From contig JALJCO010001089.1 in NCBI GenBank assembly GCA_023101725.1, positions 1 through 64,000 on the forward strand: a stretch of 64,000 nucleotides of DNA, read 5' to 3'. Origin of the DNA: Atherinomorus stipes. Lineage: Eukaryota > Chordata > Actinopteri > Atheriniformes > Atherinidae. Shown piece by piece: positions 54,384 to 64,000 of this stretch. Each line of letters begins with the position of its first letter. Position 1 is the stretch's first letter. The notes beneath the pieces are model-generated. The model was not told where the DNA came from. It did not search any database and saw only the letters and a program-made list of their open reading frames with translations. The position numbers and the translations under genes are program-made.

Positions 54384-54833
54384 CCACACACACACCCCCA
54401 CCGGCACACACACCCGCACGCACACAGCAGAGGTGCCCCGGCCCCCGGCGCAGTGACTAGACGTCACCAGGTCGTGAGGACCGGCCAAAACCAGAGGAGG
54501 CACGTCCCGCCGGCCCCCCCCCCCCAGCGCCAAGCCGGGTCCCCCGGCCCCGGAGGCAGGGGGCCACTCCCAAGCACCAGGGGCCCAGGACCCCCCGCCC
54601 AGGGGACGGCGCCGGCCGACAGCAACCGGCCAGGGCCCCACCAGCGACCCGCCCACCGCCGCAAAGCAGCCCCAACCGCTGACCCCCATGCCCCCCATCG
54701 GGCTGGATACTGTCCCCGCCCCAGCCGCGAGGCAGCCCAGACCCCCCCAAGTCAACTGCCAGGGATCCATAGCCATCAAGCACTCGCCAGCACCCAACCC
54801 CCACATCGCCGAGGCGGCTCTCCTACACCAACG

Positions 54834-57800
54834 TTAAGTGATGGAGCTAATCACAGGGGACCAGAGGGAGTGGAATTCATCTAACTGGTTCTTAGAGGAG
54901 GCAGACATCGTCTCAATACTGATATGGTCTACTAAGAAATTCCTAAACTGGCTAATGCTCAGATTATTTTTGGATTTCCAGTTTACCAAGATAGTTTTCT
55001 TTGCAATACATAATACAGTAAGTACCATATGTGCATAGTTGGTTACCGTGTGGATCTCATCCAAGTCCCCCAGTAAACACAGTGTGAGGCTTGCAGGAAA
55101 GTTACACCTGAGCCACGTTGACAGGTCATCACATACCTGAAGCCAAAACCTCTGGACAGGTGGACAAGACCACAAGGCGTGAAGATAATTGTCTGTTGTA
55201 TTCTCATTGCAGTGTAAACAAATATTTGAAGGTGACAGACCCATCCTGAACATCCTCTGTCCTGTGTAATGTACTCTGTGTAAAACCTTGAATTGTATCA
55301 ACTGCATATTTGAGTTTTTAGTCATTAGGAACGTGTTTAAACATATCTGTGTCCATGTGTTTTGGTTAAGGGTTCTGGACAAGTCAGCCTCCCACTTCAA
55401 AGTTGGAAGGGAAATTGAATCATCCAGTTTTAATAATAATCTATATGTACAATGCACAAAATTAATCATTTTCTTGTTTTGTAGAATACCCAGGTTATTC
55501 CAGATGGGTGTGAGTTCACATGGAATAATAGAAGACTCGGTTAATTTCAGGAATTCCCACCATGCTTTCAGAGTAGAGCAGATGTTGATACTTTTAAAGC
55601 ATTTATGAGATCTGACTGCTGAACTGATGAACGGCAAATCAGAGACATCCAGATCCTCACATAATGCTTGTTCTGTGTCTAGCCATGGTTCATCTAGATG
55701 GGTAGGTTTCAGCCATTTGGAAATAAATTGTAGCTTATTTGCTAGGAAATAATAATTGAAATTGGGTGAGTCTAACCCTCCCTGGTCTTTTACCTGTTGT
55801 AAGGTTTTTAAACTGATACGTGATGGCTTGTTTTCCAAAGAAATTTGGAAATGTGAGAGTCCAGTGACTTAAACCAACTGGAGGAAGGTTTGGTGGGTAT
55901 CATTGAGAACAAGTAGTTGATTTTCGGTAGAACCAACATTTTGATGGTAGCAACTCTCCCCATGAGTGATATGGGTAAGTGCTTCCATCGCGTGAGATCC
56001 TCCTCTATTGACTTTAATAGCTGGACATAATTTAACTTTATTAACTCTGAAAGTTGTGGAGAAATATTTATTCCTAAATATCGGATATTACCAGACTGTA
56101 TTGTGGTGTTAGGAATGTTTTGTAAAGTACAATTAACAGATAAAGCTGTAGTCTTGGTCCAGTTAATAGAGTACTCAGATATCATTGAAAATTTATTGAT
56201 CAATGTGATTGTCTGGGAGAGAGATGTTGATGAGTTCTGGAGGAAAAGCAGTACGTCGTCTGCATAAAGACTTATTTTATGTTCTAGATTTTTGCCGGGG
56301 ATCCCTTTAATATCTCTGTCCTGTCTTATAGCGGCTGCTAGTGGTTCAATGAAAATGGCAAAAAGTGAAGGGAGAGGGGCAGCTCTGCCTGGTGCCTCGC
56401 TGTAAACAGAAACTTGAAGAAGTTTGATCATTGGTCCTCACACATGCATTAGGGTTGTTATAAAGTATTTTTATCCAGTCTATGAAATAAGGACCAAAAC
56501 CAAATTTATTTAATGTTGCAAACAGGAATTTCCAGTTAACACGATCGAAGGCTTTTCTGCATCTAACGAGATGATAGTGGATTCCAGATTATGAATGGTA
56601 GCATAGTCTATTAGATTAATCAGCCTGCGTGTGTTAGTAGAAGAATGTCGACCTTTAATAAAACCAGTTTGATCAGGATGTATTATCAGAGGAGTTATTT
56701 TTTCTATCCTTTTAGCGAGTGCTTTGCTGATTATCTTAAGATCTACATTTATTAATGAGATTGGCCGATAACTAGCTGGAAGTGTCGGGTCTTTACCTGG
56801 TTTTAATAATACGGTGATATTTGCTGAATTCATATTTGGTGGTATTTTCTGTTTCTCTTTTATTTCTAGTATCATTTTATAAAAAGTGGGAGCCAGAATT
56901 GTCCAGAACTCTTTGTAAAATTCGACCGGATATCCATCTGGGCCTGGGGCTTTATTATTGGGCATATGTTGCAGAGCGTCATGTAATTCACTTATTGAGA
57001 GGGGTGAATCTAAAACCGTAATATTTTCCTGTTGTAGTTTTGGAAGAATGATACTATTAAGAAATTGATTAATATCATCATCTGTGGGGTTTATTTGTGA
57101 TTTATATAGTGTTCTGTAGAAGTTTCTAAAAATGTTATTTATCTGGTCAGGATCATGGCTGATACTTCCTTCTGAGTCTTTAACGGAGGAGATTGTTGCT
57201 TTTTCCTTATTTATTTTTAACTGATTAGCTAGAAGCTTGCCAGACTTGTTACCATGGTCGAAGTTTTCTAAACGAAGTCTTTGAACTAAGAATTGTGTTT
57301 TTGGTCTATTATTTTGTTTAACTCGAGCTTGAATTTCCTTATATCATTCAGCATGTGTTCCTCCGGGGAGACCTGGTAGGCGTCTTCTAGTGATTTAATT
57401 CTAACTTCTAATTCTGAGATTCTTGCAGCTTCCTTTTTTTTTATGGGAAGAGAAGGAAATTATTTTCCCTCGCATTACTGCTTTACCTGCTTCCCAAAGG
57501 ACACATGCTGGAGTTTCTGGTACATCGTTGTTCTCTAGATAAATGGACCATTCTCTTTTAAAATAGCTGATAAACTCAGGATCTTTCAGTAATGATGTAT
57601 TAAATCTCCAACTCCTAGTTGCTGGTTTAATAGTTTTATTTCTCAGAGTTAATGATACTGGTGCGTGATCACTGATGGTTATTGGGTGGATTTCTATTTC
57701 TCAGATTTCACTCATCAGTGAGCTGCTGGTTGAAGTAATCTAATCTAGAGTAGGAATGGTGAACTGAGGAGAAGAAGGTATATTGTCTCGTGGTGGGGGT

Positions 57801-58189
57801 GATGAGATCGCCATGCATCACAAAGGCCGAAATCCTTCATGTACTGCTTAACGATATCTGATGAATGCCATATTTTGTTATGTCCTGCTGTACTGAGCCT
57901 GTCCATACCTGGATCACATACCATGTTGAAGTCTCCGCCCAATAATACCGTCCTATCAGAGTAGTTATGCAAAGCAGAGAAAAATGAGTCAAAGAATAAT
58001 GGGTCATCTACGTTTGGTCCATATATATTTGCAATGCATACCTTAAGATTCTGAACAGTTAATGTGACTATTATAAATCTGCCTTCTGGATCTCTGATTA
58101 CATCATCAATGTCAAATTTTAACCTGCTATTAATCAGAATTGCTACACCTCTCTGTCTAGAATTATAACCAGCTGAATACACATGTGGA
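54834..58189 (-). pseudogene. L1 ORF2 (endonuclease/RT), truncated and frameshifted
   Basis: Pieces on the minus strand: endonuclease middle and end (57745-58182: SRQRGVAILINSRLKF, VCIANIYGPN, LLGGDFNMV), RT palm (56510-56965: MPNNKAPGPDGYPVEFYKEF, ASYRPISLINVDLKI, TGFIKGRHSS), the RT catalytic part (55808-56431: SLYADDVLLFL) and a C-terminal region (54834-55838). Frameshifts or stops separate them, one between AEK (about 56535) and the SLFAIFIEPLA stretch. The N-terminal ~80 residues of the endonuclease are absent through 5' truncation. Confidence 0.88.
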
Positions 58190-58857
58190 AACTGATATTA
58201 AACCGATTAGGCTGCTGTTTCTCAACCTAATAGAAAAAAAATTGTTCCTCTTCTTCAAACACTTCATTTTTATAGACTTTAAAACTTCTAAAGACTAGTG
58301 GTGGGAAAAAATATCAATACACTGAAATAATGTAATATTTTCATATGCCAATTTCATATTGATATAAAAAAAACGTGGTATCGATCTACTTTTCCAATGA
58401 AATCTCACGAGATTTTTCATCGTTCTGTCACAAAATCTCGCACGATTTCACAAAAATCCCGCGAGATCTATTAACAGAACAATGAAATCTCGCAAGATTT
58501 TCTTAGTAAAATAGATCGATATCGTTTCTTAATATCAATTTGATATTAGCATATGAAAATTTTACGATATTTCACTGTATCGCTATTTTTTTCCACCCCC
58601 CACTGTAAACAGGTTATACATGGTTATTTGTGTAAATAACCAAATATCCGTTTTTTGGGTATTGTTTTGTTTCGTGCATATCCTGTTAGTTTTGTTTGAA
58701 CAACTGTCACTAAGTTTGACTTGTTCTACATAAACACAAGTTGAGGTATTTTTCTAATTTTGCACAAGGAATGAATATTACATCATTTATTTTTCAGTTT
58801 TAACATCGGTATCGGTTATCTGACACATAAGTTTCAAAATATCGGCATATCACATCT
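58190..58857. mobile_element. hAT copy A, right part, itself truncated
   Basis: Matches 61787-62440 of copy B, including its internal MITE. It stops near 58857 (ATATCGGCATATC) without the terminal inverted repeat and runs directly into the NLR intron sequence ACATCTGAGCAGAG. A deletion removed the end. Confidence 0.85.
58298..58603. mobile_element. Imperfect inverted-repeat MITE inside hAT copy A
   Basis: The two halves are reverse complements for most of their length, beginning GTGGTGGGAAAAAATATCAA. The centre contains several NTCTCGCGAGAN-like palindromes, partly decayed. The same element is at 61892-62185. Confidence 0.75.
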
Positions 58858-58944
58858 GAGCAGAGAAATGTGGAAAAGAGGTGAAACATGCTGGAATAAA
58901 AACTGTTCACACTGACTCTGATACAACATTTACACCCAGCTCAC

Positions 58945-59058
58945 CTCCGTTCCTCTGAGCTGAAAGCAGGAGGAGGATCCTTTGACCGGTTGCTCCTAAA
59001 AGACACAAGGCTGAAAAGTGATCGTGGTCCTGGTCCTGGTCTTGATCCTAATTCATTC
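58945..59058 (-). CDS. NLR gene 1 exon 4: N-terminal repeat (type A)
   Basis: A 114-bp exon, phase 2-2, acceptor TTTACAG, donor GTGAGC. Encodes NELGSRPGPGPRSLF, SLVSFRSNRSKDPP and SSEER; fully open. Confidence 0.85.
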
Positions 59059-60976
59059 CTGTAAATAAAGACAGTTTCATGATTTCACTGCTGAATTCTG
59101 AAATTGTTCAACAACATTTTATTAAAACAAGAATCTGGAAGACAAATCAGAGATGATCAGATTCTAAACATGAAGCAGAAATTACATCAAGAAATGATTC
59201 AACTGAAACTAGTTTTTACAATTGTTCACTATGGAATTATATCTGTGCCTTATTTTTGAGCAAACAAAGCTGTATTTTGAGCGCAGAAAGATGATTTTTG
59301 CAGGAACACGAGTTAAACTTTGAGCAGAAAATATTTTCACGCAAAGGATAATTTAAATTGACACAACAAAAACAAATCCCATGCACACAAAATTGATTTC
59401 TGTATGCTCCTGTGCAGACCCACGGCGATAAAAAACAGAAAACTGGCTCTCAGTTTTATTAATCTGCTCCACCAATGTTTCCTCCTCTCCACGGCACACA
59501 TGCTCGCAGTACATCATCCGGCTCAGTTCTCTCAATGCGCACGCTCAACTTAATGCAGTGTTACACTTGTGCCACAATTCCAACCAATCACAAGCCTTGG
59601 ACAAAGTCACCTGATTGGCTGCTTCGTAGGCTCCCGGACTAACCGGCAACACTGTAAAAAGTAAGATCCAGTGCCAATAGATGGTGAATCTTGAAGAGAC
59701 TGGGTCTATTAATCTGTCAATGCTTTATTCGGGTTCCAATCGCTTGGGAATTTATATAAAAATACTCATTTTATCACAAAGGATAATTCCAAGATATTAA
59801 CCACAAAGGAAACACTAAACAGAAGGTTGACGACGTATCTTTTATTATCCACCGAGCCAGAGACAAGACAGTTCCAGACAGCGTTTCCCTCAGCTGCAGT
59901 ACACATCCACAGCCAGCAGATGGAGCTCATACTGACTGTCTCAAATGTCTTCATGACAATCTCTTGGCAGCTGTGTCAAAATGTCTAGTGTCTCATGAGG
60001 CCTCGTATTCAACATCCCTACCTGCATCTACAGCTTGGGGAGGGGACAGATTAGAATTTAGACTTTAACCAGGAGGTTCAACCCCTAAAGACGTTCTCTC
60101 CACAAGAAAATTTTGATAAAGTTCCTTTTTGTCAGAAACAAAGATGGACGCTACCAGGGCCCAGAGTTACACTCAGGATATGAAAACGTTTCTTTTTCCA
60201 ATTTAAAAGATTTTTTAATTTGTTTATTATGTGATAATTTATAATACATTCAAATAGGTTTATATAAGCATCTATAGTATGTTAGTTGATCTTTAATTTT
60301 CTCTTTTTTAAATGATATATCCTGCAAGTGATGAGGAGGTAACATCCGTTAATTATTTTTTCATATCACATAATTTATGCCAGGTGTTTATCATAGTTTG
60401 CATAACTTTTAAAAAAGGCAAGCTGTATACATGTAACAAAACAGAAAATCGAGTTTTCAAAGAACTTCTCTGGAGTGGGTCAGTCTTGACAGTTTGGAGA
60501 GGGACGTTGCAGCTGAAGCACTTAATATCACTGTGACATATCAGGTAAACCAACAGCTGTCTGCAGCAGCTAATGCTGGTTATAACAGAGTGCTACATAA
60601 AATATACCAACAGGAGGGATATGAACAAAGCTAACTAAAGGAAAGAAAGGACAAAGTAAAAAATTATGCTTTTAACTCGTTGACTGTTTGCAGTGTGTGT
60701 AAACCTTACAATAGTGATCATTATAGTATCCTAACTGTAGTATCCACATGATTTACTTCAGCACAATAGCTATAATTGATAAAAAAAAAAAAAAAAGCTT
60801 TTAATGATAGATGCACTGGAAGACTTGATTTTGTGCACTGCGACATATTTATTGTTTCTCCATAATATAAAAAGTGGGATCAGGTCAAAGTTCGCCAAGT
60901 CCAGAGAATGTGTGGTAGAAGTGTTCAGTGTCTGGTATTACCCCGTAATACCAGACGTAACTTCGTCTAACGTAAC
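59059..60976 (-). other. NLR gene 1 intron 3, no confident gene
   Basis: The first ~170 bases repeat the flank of other exon blocks. The remainder is AT-rich anonymous sequence with a short poly(A) near 60780. Confidence 0.5.
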
Positions 60977-61614
60977 GTAACTTTTAGAGCTTAAAAATCT
61001 GCGTTTCTGACTCGTTTTGATGGACACCAACATTCATTTTGTGCATTTTGAGCCGTCACTGTCCAGCGGCGTCCCGGGGCTCAGAAACAGCACTATGTAA
61101 GATTCCCATCTGGGACGCGACCGTGACGTTGCAGCCGACTATTGGTTGCAGCACCGCGTCACTCACTAGCAACCGGATGTAAACCAGGGATCAACATCGC
61201 CAGAGTTTTGAACGCATCATGTCGGTTTCAGTAAAGAAACGCAAGGAAGAGTGAAAGTGGCTTCGTCTTTGAGTGGGGGCTCCCTCTTCTCACCAGAATC
61301 AGCCACAAGAGCGCGCTCTCCACCGTATGCCATTTTGTTTCTCCTCTGGGGATGGCGTGATCCACAGAGGCTGCTAGCTGCTAAGCTAGCTTCTTTAGCA
61401 CCACCTGAAATCAGCTGATTACCTGCTGCAGAGCGGCCATCAATGAGCAGCTTTGTCAGAGAGGAGGAGGATGACAAACACCCCCCCCCCTCCCCCAAAA
61501 AAACAAATAAATAAATAATCGGCCGTGCTCAGCAGTGTTTTCTGTGCTGTAACAGTGGACCAATCGGATGAGGATGTGCAGTCGCTAAGTGCTGCTGCTT
61601 GTGTATCTTTTTTG
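60977..61614. repeat. Duplicated segment, pair of 49965-50596
   Basis: Over about 630 bases it matches the earlier segment with few differences, including CTGCTAGCTGCTAAGCTAGC and the poly(C)/AAATAAAT region. This shows a shared dispersed repeat or a segmental duplication that already contained the hAT. Confidence 0.8.
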
Positions 61615-61891
61615 TAGGGATGCACGATATCATCAGCCCCCCATCGGTATCGGCCTATATCAGCCTTACAACTGAGTATCAGACATCGGCCACCCCACCG
61701 ATATCTAACCGATATTTAACTGTAAGAGCCATATTTTTTACCTTGGTTACCATGGTTACCAGTGCGCAGGTAACCATAACCAGAACTGATATTAAACCGA
61801 TTAGGCTGCTGTTTCTCAACCTAATAGAAAAAAAATTGTTCCTCTTCTTCAAAAACTTCATTTTTACAGACTTTAAAACTTCTAAAGACTA

Positions 61892-62185
61892 GTGGTGGGA
61901 AAAAATATCAATACACTGAAATAATGTAATATTTTCATATGGCAATTTCACATTGATATAAAAAAACGTGGTATCGATCTACTTTACCAATGAAATCTCA
62001 CGAGATTTCATCGTTCTGTTATAAAATCTTGCAAGATTTCACGAAAACCCGCGAGATCAATTAACAGAACAATGAAATCTCGCGAGATTTTCTTAGTAAA
62101 ATAGATCGATATCGCGTTTCTTAATATCAATGTGATATTAGCATATTTGCGATATTTCAGTGTATCACTATTTTTTTCCACCCCA
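61892..62185. mobile_element. Imperfect inverted-repeat MITE inside hAT copy B
   Basis: Same as 58298-58603. The halves pair outward from a centre rich in TCTCGCGAGA-like palindromes. Confidence 0.75.
62078..62087. promoter_or_regulatory. TCTCGCGAGA palindrome
   Basis: An exact copy of the TCTCGCGAGA element known in vertebrate CpG promoters and bound by BANP (earlier linked to Kaiso). Neighbouring degenerate copies lie at about 61995 and 62048. Whether it acts here is unknown. Confidence 0.4.
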
Positions 62186-62475
62186 TACTGTAAACAGGTT
62201 GTACATGGTTATTTGTGTAAATAACCAAATATCCTGTTTTTGGGTATTGTTTTGTTTTGTTTCGTGCATATCCTGTTAGTTTTGTTTGAACAACTGTCAT
62301 TAAGTTTGACTTGTTCTACATAAACACAAGTTGAGGTATTTTTCTAATTTTGCACAAGGAATGAATATTACATCATTTATTTTTCAGTTTTAATATCGGT
62401 ATCGGTTATCTGACACATGAGTCTCAAAATATCGGCATGTCGTTTATCGGCCAAAATTCCAACATCGTGCATCTA

Positions 62476-63232
62476 TAATTTTCTGTGTAAGAGGCCAGTA
62501 AACGATGGTAGACGAACGGTGACAAGCTGCTAATGTAAAAGCTAACACTGTTGTTGCTGCTGGAGTAACTTCACATCAGACGTCCTCCTTATCTTCATCA
62601 GAGTCCAGCCCTTTTACTCCGCGGATTCTCTTCTCCCAACTATGACTAAAAAATCATCTGAAAATAATTTAAGAAGGGTTGTGTATGTAAAACATGAGGT
62701 AATGACACCTTTAAGTGCAGCTTTTGGTGAAGAATTGTTTTACTCACGAGTCAACTCTTAACAGTTTTCTACGGAGTAAAAAGTCTGATGAATACGTCCC
62801 TGGTCTTCAACAGATTGGACTCAGCCCCCCTACATACCAACTCAGTGAGGTGGTCCTGCACGTGTTTAGTCTGAGCCTCTGTTTGCAGACAGTCCCAGTC
62901 CTGCGTAGTACTGGTTTCCAGAACAGACCAATCAAACCACTACAGACCAGTGGAGTCCTGCTGGTTCCTGTCATTTTTTTAAATGAGAGCTCCCACTTTC
63001 TGCAGCTCTCTGAACTCACACACAGTAAATCTGAAACTACTGAGATAAACCTCACATGTTTATCACAGTTTCATTACTGGAGCTTTAATCTGGAGATCTG
63101 AGCTCATTTAGTAAAGAAGTGAACATTAAATCAGTGTTCACATCTGAGCAGAGAAATGTGGAAAAGAGCTGAAACATGTTGGAATAAAAACTGTTCACAC
63201 TGACTCTGATACAACATTTACACCCAGCTCAC
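62476..63232 (-). other. NLR gene 1 intron 3, paralogous block
   Basis: From about 62775 on it matches 25205-25677 and the split block 5310-5530/8698-8965, with the unoccupied TTAA site near 62980. No coding feature. Confidence 0.7.
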
Positions 63233-63346
63233 CTCCGTTCCTCTGAGCTGAAATGAGGAGGAAGACCCTTTGACCGGTCGCTCCTAAAGGACACACAGCT
63301 AAAACCTGATCCTGATCCTGGTCCTGGTCTTGATCCTAATTCATTC
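63233..63346 (-). CDS. NLR gene 1 exon 3: N-terminal repeat (type A)
   Basis: A 114-bp exon, phase 2-2, acceptor TTTACAG, donor GTGAGC. Encodes NELGSRPGPGSGSGF, SCVSFRSDRSKG and SSEER; fully open. Confidence 0.87.
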
Positions 63347-63549
63347 CTGTAAATAAAGACAGCTTCATGATTTCACTGCTGAATTCTGAAATTGTTCAAC
63401 AACATTTTATTAAAACAAGAATCTGGAAGACGAATCAGAAACGATCAGATTCTAAACATGAAGCAGAAATTACATCAAGAAATGATTCAACTGAAACTAG
63501 TTTCCATCTGAAATATGATCCAACCTCCACTGAACCCTGAGATACTCAC

Positions 63550-63672
63550 CGATGCTCTGAGGAAACATCAGCTTTGAATACAACAGGCACCTCCATCGAC
63601 CAGTCACTCTTCAAGGACACACAGCTGGGTTCTGGTCTGACTTTAGGTCCAGGTCCAGGTCCAGGCTGGTTC
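63550..63672 (-). CDS. NLR gene 1 exon 2: N-terminal repeat (type B)
   Basis: A 123-bp exon, phase 2-2, acceptor ATTCACAG, donor GTGAGT. Encodes NQPGPGPGPKVRPEP, SCVSLKSDWSMEVP and DVSSEH. Same position in the gene as 25970-26080 in gene 2. Confidence 0.87.
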
Positions 63673-63751
63673 CTGTGAATCCACATGTTTGTTGTGAGTT
63701 GTGATCTCTGACATTAGAAGAGTCATGGACAGTTAGAGATGCTCATCTCAC

Positions 63752-63807
63752 CTCTGAGGGGTTTTAGAGGGAGGGGCTCCCTCCTCTCTGTCCTCACACT
63801 GATCCAT
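63752..63807 (-). CDS. NLR gene 1 start exon
   Basis: ATG at 63807; encodes MDQCEDREEGAPPSKTPQ before a GTGAG donor. The likely exon border on the 5' side is 63844 (CTGCAG acceptor). The sequence out to the window end is nearly the same as above gene 2's start. Confidence 0.87.
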
Positions 63808-63844
63808 GATGCTGAATTCACACCAGCTCACACACACTTTCTAC

Positions 63845-64000
63845 CTGCAGAGGAAACACACATTATTCATCTGGACATCAACTGAAATCTTCCTTTACAA
63901 ATAAAACTTCTGTAGAAAACATGTTATAGAGACACTATAACACAAATCTAACATTCCACTTCTGTTTGTGTCCTATTAATAATTATAACTCTTTCTAGAG
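63845..64000 (-). promoter_or_regulatory. Upstream/5' intron of NLR gene 1
   Basis: Nearly identical to 26248-26403. Since an acceptor precedes the coding exon, this is more likely the first intron than the promoter itself. Confidence 0.45.

Larger units (their letters stand above)
50780..58189 (-). mobile_element. L1 LINE copy 2, 5' truncated, 7.4 kb
   Basis: Minus strand: truncated ORF2 (58189-54834), then about 4 kb of G-rich 3' region and an A-rich tail (about 50818-50780). An 11-bp target duplication AACTGATATTA stands at 50769-50779 and 58190-58200. The intact second hAT copy (61788-61815) shows the uninterrupted target. It lies in intron 4 of NLR gene 1 in the gene's own orientation, so its polyadenylation signals could affect that transcript. 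Confidence 0.92.
61615..62475. mobile_element. hAT copy B with both ends
   Basis: Begins TAGGGATGCACGATATCATC; from the right it begins TAGATGCACGATGTTGGAAT. The flanking 8-mers do not match, so the target duplication is decayed or the ends are slightly misplaced. Non-autonomous (861 bp), containing an internal MITE at 61892-62185. Confidence 0.8.
36994..63807 (-). pseudogene. NLR gene 1: fish NLRC3-like (NLR-C) gene, 13 coding exons, two apparent lesions
   Basis: A cytosolic pattern-recognition-type protein of the fish-expanded NLR-C family. Domain order: Asp/Glu start, four Pro-Gly/SCVS repeat exons, linker, helical effector-like segment, FISNA, NACHT, LRRs, B30.2. All 13 exons have GT-AG borders and agreeing phases. 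Joined and corrected for one extra base, they would give about 1247 codons, a normal length. A one-base insertion near 43848 breaks the NACHT exon, and a TAA at 37171-37173 interrupts B30.2. Each lies in a repeat, so assembly error remains possible. Introns hold a hAT (46821-49056), an L1 (50780-58189, same orientation as the gene) and another hAT. In NLRs NACHT binds and hydrolyses nucleotide for oligomerisation; the ligand and function of this member are unknown. Confidence 0.85.

Noticed and set aside
51389..54884. Long open frames in both strands, e.g. 51403-52644 and 53283-54125, and their counterparts at 1265-2201
   Set aside because: They are Pro/Thr/His- or Gly/Arg/Val-rich translations of the skewed L1 3' region, overlap each other in several frames, differ between the two L1 copies and match no domain.
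61607..62483. An 8-bp target duplication around hAT copy B
   Set aside because: The flanks CTTTTTTG and TAATTTTC do not match well enough to claim one.

Overview
The window looks like nuclear DNA of a ray-finned (teleost) fish; the species cannot be named from sequence. The evidence is a fish-type NLR (NLR-C / NLRC3-like) immune gene with its characteristic exon plan, and a dense mix of retrotransposons and DNA transposons: BEL/Pao, L1, Rex1-like LINE, a jockey/I-group LINE, hAT, Tc1/mariner and TTAA-target elements. No prokaryotic feature and no convincing RNA gene was seen.

Host genes. All host exons lie on the minus strand. Gene 1 runs from a start exon at 63752-63807 down to a B30.2 exon ending at 36994. 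I could place 13 exons whose splice sites and phases agree: a start exon, four short N-terminal repeat exons, a small linker exon, a helical exon, the 1.8-kb FISNA-NACHT exon, three LRR exons, a 47-bp linker and a PRY-SPRY (B30.2) exon. It carries two apparent lesions, a one-base insertion in the NACHT domain and a stop codon in an expanded triplet run inside B30.2. It is therefore either a recent pseudogene or an intact gene with two assembly errors, both at repeats. Gene 2 starts at 26210 and shows only its start exon and several N-terminal repeat exons (down to 8966). Its body must lie left of the window or be lost. The two starts share near-identical 5' flanks, so this is a tandem NLR array.

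Layout. 1-2789: 3' end of an L1 inserted in a hAT remnant. 3076-5530: anonymous sequence including a repeat-like unit with a small membrane-protein ORF. 5531-8697: a three-level transposon nest. 8698-13127: gene 2 exon blocks split by a hAT that itself holds a TTAA element. 13640-25196: a stack made of a Rex1-like LINE, an L1 ORF1 fragment, an apparently intact BEL/Pao element and a Tc1 fragment. 25678-26247: gene 2 start region. 26248-36993: intergenic, with inverted repeats and a LINE holding a 1065-codon ORF (31542-34873). 36994-63844: gene 1, whose introns hold a hAT (46821-49056), a 7.4-kb L1 (50780-58189) inside another hAT, and a second copy of that hAT (61615-62475).

Several insertions can be read exactly because paralogous empty sites or target-site duplications are also in the window, so the order of events can be reconstructed. 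The most unusual feature is the L1 3' region: about 4 kb, strongly G-rich on the sense strand, with a 37-bp tandem repeat and hAT-type miniature elements whose 8-bp target duplications are still visible. One of these is shared by both L1 copies.
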